64,000 nucleotides of DNA, from positions 1,240,001-1,304,000 of the forward strand of contig NZ_JAGKQQ010000001.1 of NCBI RefSeq assembly GCF_017939745.1, given 5' to 3'. This document shows, in pieces, positions 44,813-52,999 of this stretch. The stretch comes from Gemmata palustris (GTDB lineage: Bacteria > Planctomycetota > Planctomycetia > Gemmatales > Gemmataceae). Position 1 is the first letter of the stretch. The number at the start of each line of letters is the position of its first letter. Position numbers and translations under genes: made by a program. The notes beneath the pieces are model-generated. The model did not search any database and had not been told where the DNA came from. It saw only the letters and a program-made list of their open reading frames with translations.

Positions 44813-44931
44813 GCGCCCTCGCTGTTGGCTTCGTTGCGTTCCACACCCATTACTTCCCGCAGTGCCTCAGTTTGATACAAGCGCTGGTGAGATTACAACC
44901 GAAGGATTGATGAGAACTACCGGATGAAATG

Positions 44932-44968
44932 ACGCGGGCCGGGGATTTCGCCCCCGGCCCGCGTGTTT
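44932..44968 (+). terminator. hairpin with short T-run, orphan on plus strand
   Basis: A 13-bp inverted repeat (44932-44944 and 44952-44964) with a 7-base loop, followed by GTTTTG. It has terminator form on the plus strand, but no plus-strand gene lies just upstream, so it may stop antisense or read-through transcription upstream of the sigma-secretin gene. Confidence 0.55.
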
Positions 44969-45081
44969 TGTGACCGGCTTTGGCAGAACGCGAACGTTCC
45001 ACCAAGCCCGATCAATGTTCCCGTGTTGTCTACTTCTCTTCCTGAGGCGCGGAACGCTCACGGCAACGCCCGGACTCGACA

Positions 45082-45197
45082 AGAGCGTTTCACCGCAGAG
45101 GGCACATGAGGGCGCGGAGAAGACCGGATTGAAAACGAATCATTTCAGTCCTTGCTTTCCTCCGCGCCCTCATGTGCCCTCTGCGGTGAAACGCTCT
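45082..45197. repeat. palindromic intergenic element, family A copy 1
   Basis: A 116-bp element with inverted arms of about 37 bases; the outer end reads AGAGCGTTTCACCGCAGAGG. Its loop contains CCGGATTGAAAACGAAT, shared with the copy at 52470-52580. No open frame. It is MITE-like or a structured intergenic repeat. Confidence 0.85.
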
Positions 45198-45262
45198 CAC
45201 AAAAGCTGCCCCAAACGATGACAAAGCTATACCCGGTGTGGGCGGATCGCAACAAACTGGTT

Positions 45263-45441
45263 CTTGAGTGTAGTCCGCTCGCTCCGCGAGCGGTTGCCCC
45301 GCTGACACTGTGTTGAAAGCCTGTGCTTTCTGCTCGTGGCACGGGGCTCTGGCCTGTGGAGGCGCTACACAGCCCAGAGGCACGTGCCACCAAACCAAAG
45401 ACCAAATGCCCCGCTCGCGGAGCGAGCGGACTACACTTAAG
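45263..45441. repeat. MITE-like element with 31-bp inverted ends
   Basis: 45263-45293 and 45411-45441 are inverted copies matching at 30 of 31 positions (outer part AGTGTAGTCCGCTCGCTCCG). The interior has a smaller imperfect palindrome around GGCACGGGGCTCTGG and CCAGAGGCACGTGCC. It lies just beyond the 3' end of the alpha-2-macroglobulin gene. Confidence 0.78.
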
Positions 45442-45459
45442 ACACATCGCGAACGCCTG

Positions 45460-48400
45460 TCACTCGTTACCGGGCATCGGGGCGATCTTGATCGACAGCG
45501 GTTCGACCCAGTGCTTGTGGTCCGCGTCGTAGTACAGGTACCCGCGGCTTGCAGGGCCGCGGTACGTGCCGGGAACGTCGCACACCAAGTCTACCGATAG
45601 CGCGATCTTCTGTTCCGGCGCCAGTTCGCGCCAGTAGAGGATCAGTTCGCGGTCACGGGTCTCGAAGTAACTGATCTGGCCCTTTTCGCGCAGGTCGGTC
45701 AGTTGCTTCATGTCGGTCGGGACTTTCATCCCGGCCGGGATGCCGACGATCGCCATCGTCATCCCCTGTCCTTGCTTCTGGCGGTTCTCCAGGGTCACCG
45801 CGAGCGGAACCGTATCGCCCTCGGTGGCTTCGGCTTTGGCCAGCTTCGTGGAGATCTGCACCGCGCACTTCTCCGCGCTCAGCGGGGTCAGCGTCGTGTA
45901 GGTGTAGCTCAGAGCGAACGGGTACGGTTGCTTCGCGGTCGTGACGACTTCCAGTTCGGTCTTACTCCCGAGCTTGAAGACCGCTTCCGAGTTCGGGATG
46001 TCGAGGGCGATTACCTCAACGTCTTTTTCGGTAAACTGGCGCGCGCTGACCACGTTGTCGCCCACGCGCACACTCAGTTCGCCGCTCTCCGCCGGGTGCG
46101 CGTTCTTCTTCGCGAAGAGTGCGAGCGCTTTGAGCGCCATGACGGTCGATTGCGTCGAGCCGAACCCGCCGTACCCACCGCGCTGTTGCGCGATCCACTT
46201 CGTGGCGTCCTTGATCGCCGTGCCGTAGGCCGGGTCGTTGGTCCGCAGCCAGCCGAGGAGTGCCAGGGCAGTCACTTCGATCTCCAGATCGCGCCCGCCG
46301 GACCGGGTGATGCTCGTCACCGCTCCAGTAACCCCGCCGTTCTTGAGGTGCTTTTCCTTCAGTCGGTCGAGCAGTTTGTGGGCGGTTTCGCGGTCGCCGC
46401 GCTGGAGCATCACGTTCGCGACCAGCGCAACGAAGTACGCATCCTTACCGCCGACCGAGTTCTCGTTGAGCGCCTCGGCCTTCAGCGTGGCGATTTCAGT
46501 CTTGAGGTCCAGCTTCTCTTGGTCGTCCGGGTCGCTCTCGACGAGTGCCCAGACGATGTAGGCGTCCACCGTGTGCTTGGGGGCGGAGCCGAAGCTGTGC
46601 CCGTCCGGTCCGCGCTTGAAGCCGCCTTTCCCGTCGCGCCGAGAGAGCAGGTACGCTTGTGTCCGTTGGATCAGCACCGGGTCGACCGGGTGAACCCGGG
46701 CCATGTCCTTGAACTGGAGCAACCCGTAAGCGGTGAGCGCCTCGTGTTGCCGGTCCGCGGCCCCGAACCACTCGAAGCCGTGCTTCGTCCGCTCGGGGGT
46801 GTCCGGGCACTCGAACGAAGTCAGTCGGCCGTACCCCTTATCGAGCAACCCCTTCGCCTTTGCAGCGGCCGCCGGGTTGGTTTGGTTCGTCTGGTTCATG
46901 TAGTCGAGGATCAGCGCGTTCGGGTAGTTCGTGGTCGAGGTCTGCTCGAAGCACCCGTAAGGTTCGCGGAGCAACCCGTCCAGGCCCTTCACGAGATCGG
47001 CCATTGACGTCGGGTACATTTCGAGCCGCACCTGGAGCGAGCCCGGCACCACGTCCTTGGGCAGCGTGATGCTCCCGCGCGCGCGGCCCTTCTCCAGCAT
47101 GTCGCTGACCGAGCCGACACGCGGGAAGCCATCGGGCACGACGCGGATTGACCGCTTGATGATGTCCGGGTCGCCGCCCGTGCTCCGGCCCTCAATCAGT
47201 AGGCTCGCGTCGCCCTGGAGTTGATCCGCGTTCAGGCGCAGGAGCTTGCGGCCCTTCGCATTCGGTGAGAGTTCGATCGTCTCCTGGAGCGGCCCTTTGG
47301 TCTTGAACCCGGTGGCCGTCGTGTTGAACGTCACGCTCCGTGCCACGTCGCTGTCGTTGGTCACGCGGATCGGTGTCTCCACCGTGTCCGTGTGCGAAAT
47401 TTCTAGCGGCAGTTTGGGATCGAGGCTGAACGGCTTGCGCGCTTCGATGGTCGTGGTAATTGCCCCAATGCGCCCGTCGAGCGTGTGCCCGGCGACGAGC
47501 ACCTGGTACCGCGCGATGTCGTCCGAAAGCTGGAACTCGATCGTGGACTTGCCGTTCTCGGGCAGCACCAGAACCGGGTGCCAGTACACGGTTTCCGTGA
47601 AATCCGAACGCACTTCACCCAGTTGCGGGTCTCGCTCGTGGGCGTACTCACGCACCATGAACGGCATAATCACGGGCAGAGCCGACCTACGACCGTCGCT
47701 TTTGTGATTGAATCCTTCACTCCCTAGTTTTGCGCTACGTCGGAGTGCGGCGGCAGCGACGGCGACGCGGGCGTCGTAGTCCACGCTACCTCGATCACGG
47801 CTAGTGCCGTCGTTGGCAAACATCCCACCTTTCGAGGGAATGCCGTTCCTGCCATTCCCGAGGCGCGGGGAAGGCTTGCCGCCTGACCCCGGGGGGGCTC
47901 CGCCGGTCGCAGGCATCCCCACAGCGGGTAAGCCTGGGGGCGCGGCTTTCGGTCCCGCCGGAGCACCGGGGGGACGTAAAGGTGTGTCTAAGTCGGGCAT
48001 CGAACCGGAATCGTCTACCGGTCTAGGTGTTCGTGTTCCTCGGCCTCCTTGCACAGCCTCAATCCGTGGCACTGGTCCTGAGACGGTTTGGTCGACCATG
48101 CCACCCGGAGGCTTGATCGAGCTGCCGACGAAGGAGAACGTCGAGTTCGCGTTGGAACCCATGTTGCTTGACAGCGACACCAGCACTCCGCAAATAGCCA
48201 GCGTGGTGATGCCCGCGATGTACGGGCGCAGGCGCCCGGCCGGTTTCGTTGCGGTCGCGGACATCAGGCGCGAGACCACAATGAAGATCACGATCGCAAC
48301 CAGCGCGGCGATCAGCAGCGGCAGCAGCGCCGCACCGAACCGTTCGTACCGTTCCTTGTAGGCCGATAGTGCGCCTTGCGCCTCGGTCTTCAGTGCCTGG

Positions 48401-51213
48401 GCCGCCGAAACGTGCGCCTGGGCGTCCGCTAGCTTCTGAGTCAGCGTTGCGGGGATCGCGCTCCACTGTGTTTCGGTCGTGGCCGTTCGGATGCGGGCCG
48501 TTTCCATTTGCGGCATGAATTCCGCGTTCACGCGCTGCTTTTCGAGTTCGAGTAACTGGAGCGGTGCAGTCGGGCGCTGACCGTGCGCGACCAGCATCGT
48601 GTTCACGTCCGTTCGGTCCACCGGTTGAGGAGGCGGCACGTCCTGTTCGGCGAACCGGCGCCAGCCCTGCGTGCCCAGGAGCAGGTCAAGAGCTACGGCC
48701 GCTTTCGGGTGGTCCGTGAGCAGGAAGTCCGCGTGCTCGAGTTCGGCCGAGTTCTTCACCTCGCCCGACAACAGGAAGTGTGTGGGGAGCAGGCGATCGT
48801 TCTTGTTGTCCGCCATCGTGATAACGCTGCGGTTTACCACGCCCACCATCAGCACCGCGGGAGTTGGCGTGCCCTTTTCTGTAGTCGCGGACAGATCAAG
48901 ACGAACTTTGCCGCTGGGCGTGTACCGGGCTCGCTCCGGGTTCGCGCTCAGAACGAGGCGCTCACCGGGACCGCGGAAGACGAGCCGTTCGGATCGGGGA
49001 ACGAGCGTCGTTTGGCCGGCATCATCGGCTCGTTCCTCGAACACGGTGACGCGCGTGACACCGCCCGCGGTGTCGTCGCTCTTGAGCCAGACTTCTGTGG
49101 GTTTGTTCGCATTCAGGGTGACCTTCTGTTGCGCGATGAGCCGCTCACGGACATACGCGCCCACGTGTACCGTCTTCGGCCCGCGAGCGGTTTGCAGTTG
49201 CACGCGGATCGTGCCGCCCTTTTCGGTCACGGCATCGAGTGCGGTGAGCGCCACACCGTCGGGCTTCACTTCGGGCAGCGGAAACCCGTCCTTGGTCGGC
49301 GCGGTGATGCCGCTGGGCGACGTGAGCTTGAGGAAGTAATTCGTTCCCGCTTTCGGCGTCAGCGTGAAGACGCCGTGCCCGCGATTGACGCCCGGGTTCT
49401 CGGGGTCCGTGAGCGTGCTCACTTCTGCAAGCGTATTTGTGCCGTCGGTGATGATACCTTTGAGATCGGCAGGTTTAGCGCTTGGGGCGGGCGTGCGGAC
49501 CATGAAGTACACGCGACCGGGCACGCCTTCGACCATGTCCCCACCTTCGGGGAAGAACTCGACGCGGAGGTTCTTCGTTACGAGCGGAATCGGTCGGACG
49601 ATCGTTTCAGAATCGCTGCCGTCGCGAATGTTCACGCTCAGAGTGGCTGCGGGGGCCGCGCCCGGAGTGACCTTCTCGAAGACTTCAGCCGGGAGCTTAA
49701 AGCGCACGTCCAGGAAGACCTTCGTTCCGCTCGCATCGGTGATGAAGCGCGAATCCGGTTGTTGGAAGAAGGCCGAGCGGTCCGTTGAGGCGACGACGTT
49801 GGCGGTCGCGTTCTTCATCGGTCCGCCGGCGGTGCGCGAAACATCGATCCGCGCCTGCACGAACTCGTTGGGACCGTATGACTTGCCATCGAACTCCAGT
49901 TTCTTCTCGAACGTATCCGGGACGTACCGGTTCACAATGAACTTGCGCGTTTCGAGGAGCACTTCTTTGCCCGTTTCGGCGCTTGCCTCGAAGAGATCGA
50001 GCTTGTATTCACCGCCAGGCGCGTCCGATGCCAGCGTGTGTTCGCCGACCCCGATTCCGCGGAGCGGCTTGTTATCCGGTCCCAGGACGGGGCGAATGTC
50101 TTGGAGTAGTCGGCCGTTGCCCTCGTCGAGCGCGGTGACGGCGTCGCCCGGGTCGCGCAGTCGGAACTTCAGGTGCAGGTCCGTTCCCGGCGGGCGGAGC
50201 GTGGAGCGATCCAGCGTGAGCGAGCGGAACCGGATCGTTTCGCCCGGCTTGTAGAGCGGCTTGTCCGTGACGAGGTGCGTGACGAATACCGGGCGCGCGA
50301 GCGGCAACCGTTCGGCCAATACGCTCTTGCGGTCGTCGGTGAATGCGGTCACTTCGAGGAAGAGATCGGAGCCGGGCTTCACCTTCTCCCAGAACGCGAC
50401 CGGGAGCTCGAGCGTCGTGGCGCCGACGGGCTTGTCGTGCGTTTGACGCAAGAGTTCCTGGTCCTTCGCGTCCTTCACCACGACGTCCATCTTTTGTGGC
50501 CGACCGATCGCGCCGTGCCGCAGCGTTTCGATCTGCCACTTGTTCGGCGCACCGGGCTGAATGTGCGCGGGGCCGGTCAGCCGGACGACGAAATCCTTGT
50601 CCTCGATCGCTTTGCGGGCGCTCTCGTAGGCCGCCTGATACTGGGCCGTGAGCGCGGCTTCCGCCGCGAGTGCGGCATCCATGTGCTTCCGCGATTCCCT
50701 TATGGCTTCCGCTTTTTCGACCTCGACGCGCGCGACCTCGTCGAGTTGGGCCTGGAGCGCGAGCTGCTTGTCGGCGACCTCGCGTGAGCGCGAATACCAG
50801 CCGTAATACTGCGATCCGGCCAGTGTGCCGAGCGTGCCGACGACGGCCAGCCAGACCACCAACCTGCGGGAACGTGGGCGGCGCATGACGTTCTCCTGCT
50901 GTTTGGGTGAGGAATTAGGTGAAACGCGCGCGGATGGCACTTCGGCCGGCGCACGCGGAACGGGCGCCGGCTTCGGGCCAGGCGCTGGGGATTCGGGCGG
51001 CGCCTGGGGGAGCGCGCGGGGTTCGGGGAGACCGGCCACGTGGCCGATGAGGTCCGCGAAGAAGCTCATGAACCGGATGTAATGCTCCTCGGCCTCGGGG
51101 TGCATGAGGACGAGTTCTTCCAGCCGGTGGAGCTGCTCCGGGCTGATCGTCTCTTCGCAGAGGGCGTCGAGGAGCGGCTGTAGCTCCGCAATAACGTCAG
51201 ATTCGGGGGTCAC
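45460..51213 (-). CDS. anti-sigma-like domain fused to alpha-2-macroglobulin
   Basis: A 1917-residue protein. Residues 1-60 (ELQPLLDALCEETISPEQLH, PEAEEHYIRFMSFFADL) match the short N-terminal domain that planctomycete anti-sigma-like membrane proteins use, followed by a Pro-rich linker and one TM (about 118-137). The outside part is a bacterial alpha-2-macroglobulin: MG2-like (FVTHLVTDKPLYKPGETIRF), A2M core, thioester motif GCFEQ with Cys1421, and the helical thioester domain with repeated ALTAYGLLQF and VEVTALALLGWLRTND. Two extra hydrophobic segments lie near 950-1010. The GTG start overlaps the sigma gene stop by 4 bases. The frame runs on to 51915 but that part is antisense/out-of-frame sigma and is excluded. 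No PBP1C partner is nearby. Confidence 0.9.
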   Translation of the reverse strand: MTPESDVIAELQPLLDALCEETISPEQLHRLEELVLMHPEAEEHYIRFMSFFADLIGHVAGLPEPRALPQAPPESPAPGPKPAPVPRAPAEVPSARVSPNSSPKQQENVMRRPRSRRLVVWLAVVGTLGTLAGSQYYGWYSRSREVADKQLALQAQLDEVARVEVEKAEAIRESRKHMDAALAAEAALTAQYQAAYESARKAIEDKDFVVRLTGPAHIQPGAPNKWQIETLRHGAIGRPQKMDVVVKDAKDQELLRQTHDKPVGATTLELPVAFWEKVKPGSDLFLEVTAFTDDRKSVLAERLPLARPVFVTHLVTDKPLYKPGETIRFRSLTLDRSTLRPPGTDLHLKFRLRDPGDAVTALDEGNGRLLQDIRPVLGPDNKPLRGIGVGEHTLASDAPGGEYKLDLFEASAETGKEVLLETRKFIVNRYVPDTFEKKLEFDGKSYGPNEFVQARIDVSRTAGGPMKNATANVVASTDRSAFFQQPDSRFITDASGTKVFLDVRFKLPAEVFEKVTPGAAPAATLSVNIRDGSDSETIVRPIPLVTKNLRVEFFPEGGDMVEGVPGRVYFMVRTPAPSAKPADLKGIITDGTNTLAEVSTLTDPENPGVNRGHGVFTLTPKAGTNYFLKLTSPSGITAPTKDGFPLPEVKPDGVALTALDAVTEKGGTIRVQLQTARGPKTVHVGAYVRERLIAQQKVTLNANKPTEVWLKSDDTAGGVTRVTVFEERADDAGQTTLVPRSERLVFRGPGERLVLSANPERARYTPSGKVRLDLSATTEKGTPTPAVLMVGVVNRSVITMADNKNDRLLPTHFLLSGEVKNSAELEHADFLLTDHPKAAVALDLLLGTQGWRRFAEQDVPPPQPVDRTDVNTMLVAHGQRPTAPLQLLELEKQRVNAEFMPQMETARIRTATTETQWSAIPATLTQKLADAQAHVSAAQALKTEAQGALSAYKERYERFGAALLPLLIAALVAIVIFIVVSRLMSATATKPAGRLRPYIAGITTLAICGVLVSLSSNMGSNANSTFSFVGSSIKPPGGMVDQTVSGPVPRIEAVQGGRGTRTPRPVDDSGSMPDLDTPLRPPGAPAGPKAAPPGLPAVGMPATGGAPPGSGGKPSPRLGNGRNGIPSKGGMFANDGTSRDRGSVDYDARVAVAAAALRRSAKLGSEGFNHKSDGRRSALPVIMPFMVREYAHERDPQLGEVRSDFTETVYWHPVLVLPENGKSTIEFQLSDDIARYQVLVAGHTLDGRIGAITTTIEARKPFSLDPKLPLEISHTDTVETPIRVTNDSDVARSVTFNTTATGFKTKGPLQETIELSPNAKGRKLLRLNADQLQGDASLLIEGRSTGGDPDIIKRSIRVVPDGFPRVGSVSDMLEKGRARGSITLPKDVVPGSLQVRLEMYPTSMADLVKGLDGLLREPYGCFEQTSTTNYPNALILDYMNQTNQTNPAAAAKAKGLLDKGYGRLTSFECPDTPERTKHGFEWFGAADRQHEALTAYGLLQFKDMARVHPVDPVLIQRTQAYLLSRRDGKGGFKRGPDGHSFGSAPKHTVDAYIVWALVESDPDDQEKLDLKTEIATLKAEALNENSVGGKDAYFVALVANVMLQRGDRETAHKLLDRLKEKHLKNGGVTGAVTSITRSGGRDLEIEVTALALLGWLRTNDPAYGTAIKDATKWIAQQRGGYGGFGSTQSTVMALKALALFAKKNAHPAESGELSVRVGDNVVSARQFTEKDVEVIALDIPNSEAVFKLGSKTELEVVTTAKQPYPFALSYTYTTLTPLSAEKCAVQISTKLAKAEATEGDTVPLAVTLENRQKQGQGMTMAIVGIPAGMKVPTDMKQLTDLREKGQISYFETRDRELILYWRELAPEQKIALSVDLVCDVPGTYRGPASRGYLYYDADHKHWVEPLSIKIAPMPGNE

Positions 51214-51800
51214 GCGCGGCCCTCCTGGGTGAGCGTCTTCTGGACGCACTGCATGAGCGCTTCGCGGACCTTGGCCAGTGCCTTGTACACCGCGTCCACG
51301 GAGCGCCCGACTTGTTCCGATGTGGATTGCGTGGTCGCGCCGTCGGCGAACCGTCGCGTGAGGAGATCGCGGTCCGTGCCCGGGAGCTTTTCGATACATG
51401 TCGCGAGTGCGTCCCGGCGTTCGTCGAGTTTCAGCGCATCCGCTTGCCCGGCCGCGGTTTCGGCGATGCGCTTCAGAAAGATCTGACTCAAACGGGCCTG
51501 CGCGCGGTTCGACTTCTTGTTGAAGTCGAGCACCTTGTGGTACGCGACCCGGCGCGCCCACGCCAGGAACTCCGTCGGGGGCTCGGTCGCATCGAACTTG
51601 TCCCACATCGTGAGGCTGGTTTCCTGCAGCACGTCGTCCGCGTCCGCACGGTTCGGGAGCAGCGTGAGGACGTAGGCGTACAGGCGGCGCTGGTTCTGGA
51701 GAAACAACCGGAGGAACAGTCGGTTCTTGTCCGGGGTCGGGTGGTCGGCTTCGTCCGGCTCTGCGGGCGAGACCGATCCGTAGTCGGCGTCCACTGCCAT
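51210..51800 (-). CDS. ECF-type sigma factor (Rhodopirellula/Verrucomicrobium family)
   Basis: A 196-residue sigma factor. Region 2 reads LFLRLFLQNQRRLYAYVLTL, then RADADDVLQETSLTMWDKFD and FLAWARRVAYHKVLDFNKKS. Region 4 reads LPGTDRDLLTRRFADGATTQ and QVGRSVDAVYKALAKVREAL. This fits the planctomycete/verrucomicrobial gvs1-type family, whose genes are usually followed by an anti-sigma-like membrane protein. Here that partner is the alpha-2-macroglobulin fusion, which overlaps it by 4 bases. The ATG at 51800 is chosen over the frame start at 51992. Confidence 0.9.
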   Translation of the reverse strand: MAVDADYGSVSPAEPDEADHPTPDKNRLFLRLFLQNQRRLYAYVLTLLPNRADADDVLQETSLTMWDKFDATEPPTEFLAWARRVAYHKVLDFNKKSNRAQARLSQIFLKRIAETAAGQADALKLDERRDALATCIEKLPGTDRDLLTRRFADGATTQSTSEQVGRSVDAVYKALAKVREALMQCVQKTLTQEGRA

Positions 51801-51852
51801 AACAGGAGCCCTTGTGGGGAAGAGGAGGATCGCAGCCGGTTCCCGGGCGCGC

Positions 51853-51896
51853 GGGTGCCTCGTCCGCATCTTTACAGCAAAGCGGACAAGGCACCC
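51853..51896 (-). promoter_or_regulatory. hairpin in the leader of the sigma gene
   Basis: Arms 51853-51867 and 51882-51896 (GGGTGCCTCGTCCGC and GCGGACAAGGCACCC) match at 14 of 15 positions around a 14-base loop. It lies 53 bases upstream of the sigma start codon and could be an operator or leader structure. Confidence 0.45.
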
Positions 51897-51951
51897 GAAC
51901 TTTTGGGTGTGGCACTGGTGCGATCCGTATCCGCTACTTAGTTGACACCGA

Positions 51952-51982
51952 AACCGCGGATTGGAAGAAAAATTCCGCGGTT
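51952..51982. promoter_or_regulatory. 9-bp inverted repeat upstream of the sigma/A2M operon
   Basis: AACCGCGGA (51952-51960) and TCCGCGGTT (51974-51982) are perfect inverted copies around 13 bases. The spacing of 22 bases between repeat centres fits a dimer-binding operator. It lies between the divergent sigma gene and the small gene at 52158. Rest of 51801-52157: no other gene seen. Confidence 0.45.
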
Positions 51983-52157
51983 CACGCGACAAGCACTCAA
52001 GCCGATTTGTGTTCCGTCTGTTCCGGCGACGCAGACTGTCGGGGTGGCGCCAGCGCGCCGTGAAATTGGCGTGTGCAGCGCACGGGTCTGCCGCTTGCGG
52101 TTCGTGGTCCCGACTGGCACTCTATGCGCTCGGGACCGGGAACTGGGGGCGCTGATT

Positions 52158-52400
52158 ATGGTCGGGCAAGTCGGGTTGAACGGCGTGACGGTATACGCAT
52201 ACGTCCTCGCGGACGCGGACGAGTTGCGGGTCCGCGTGTCGGCCGACGACTGGGAGCGGCTCGGGTTGTCGCCCGGCCAGCGCGTGCGCGTGGAGCGGGG
52301 CGGGCGCGCGGAAGCGCCGTTGCTCCTGGCCGCAGCCGAACAGGAACCGCCTGTCGTGTGGCTGCGCCTCGTCTCGCTCGTCGCGCGGAAGGCGTCGTGA
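52158..52400 (+). CDS. small hypothetical protein, 80 aa
   Basis: A short protein starting MVGQVGLNGVTVYAYVLADA, with LGLSPGQRVRVERGGRAEAP, a small beta-rich pattern. GGGGGC lies about 9 bases before the ATG. I know no family. Coding is supported by the third-position G/C bias, but the length is small. Confidence 0.5.
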   Translation: MVGQVGLNGVTVYAYVLADADELRVRVSADDWERLGLSPGQRVRVERGGRAEAPLLLAAAEQEPPVVWLRLVSLVARKAS

Positions 52401-52469
52401 TTTCTTGCCGCGCACACGCATCTCGCGGATCGCTGTTCCCGCGCTCCTTTGGTAGGGGTAACTCTCGTT

Positions 52470-52580
52470 AAGAGCGTTTCACCGCAGAGGGCACAGAGAG
52501 CGCGGAGAAAGGCCGGATTGAAAACGAATCCTTTCGGCCTTTCTCCGCGCTCTCTGTGCCCTCTGCGGTGAAACGCTCTT
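52470..52580. repeat. palindromic intergenic element, family A copy 2
   Basis: A 111-bp element with perfect 45-bp inverted arms (52470-52514 and 52536-52580) and a 21-base loop GGATTGAAAACGAATC.... Arms and loop core match the element at 45082-45197, 7.3 kb away. It is non-coding and lies in the gap before the helicase. Confidence 0.88.
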
Positions 52581-52999
52581 GCGAACTCCTGAAGCGTGTT
52601 CACCACAAAGAAAATGCAGAAAAATCATCTGGGAAGTGGAATCTGACACCAATTTCTCTTGGCTTTCTGGTACAATGCCTACTGCAACCAAAACAGCAAT
52701 CGATTGCATTCTGCCGAGATATTTCGTGAGTGTTTTGGTGTCAATAACCGAGGGTTAGTCGCTGCTAACAATCACCTCCGAAACGCCCAAAGCGACTATT
52801 TGCAAGTCGCTAACTGGCATGTCGTTACGGCAAATCGCCAACAATAGCGGCCCGGAAAATGTTAGCAAATGTTAGCCATCGCTCGGCCCGCGTGCTGCGG
52901 GTAAAACGGTGTTGCGCAGCGTTTTGCGGCGCCGGTTTTCAGTGAAACTCATACTTTAAGAGATTACGCTTGCTGGATCTACAACCGGGGAATGACCAT
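52581..52999. other. long untranslated leader of the DEAD-box helicase
   Basis: About 420 bases with markedly lower GC than the surroundings and no supportable gene. It contains repeated CAAATGTTAGCCATCG-like and GCTAAC/GTTAGC stretches (for example at 52755-52785 and 52860-52880). Long leaders are known on cold-shock RNA helicase genes, where they act in autoregulation; that role here is inferred from position and composition only. Confidence 0.5.

Noticed and set aside
45460-51915. A single 2151-aa reading frame including the region upstream of 51213.
   Set aside because: The first 234 codons lie out of frame over the ECF sigma gene; the GTG at 51213 overlaps the sigma stop and starts the recognisable anti-sigma-like domain.
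52659-52847. A 62-aa plus-strand frame in the helicase leader.
   Set aside because: No ribosome binding site, atypical composition and no similarity; likely chance in AT-richer DNA.
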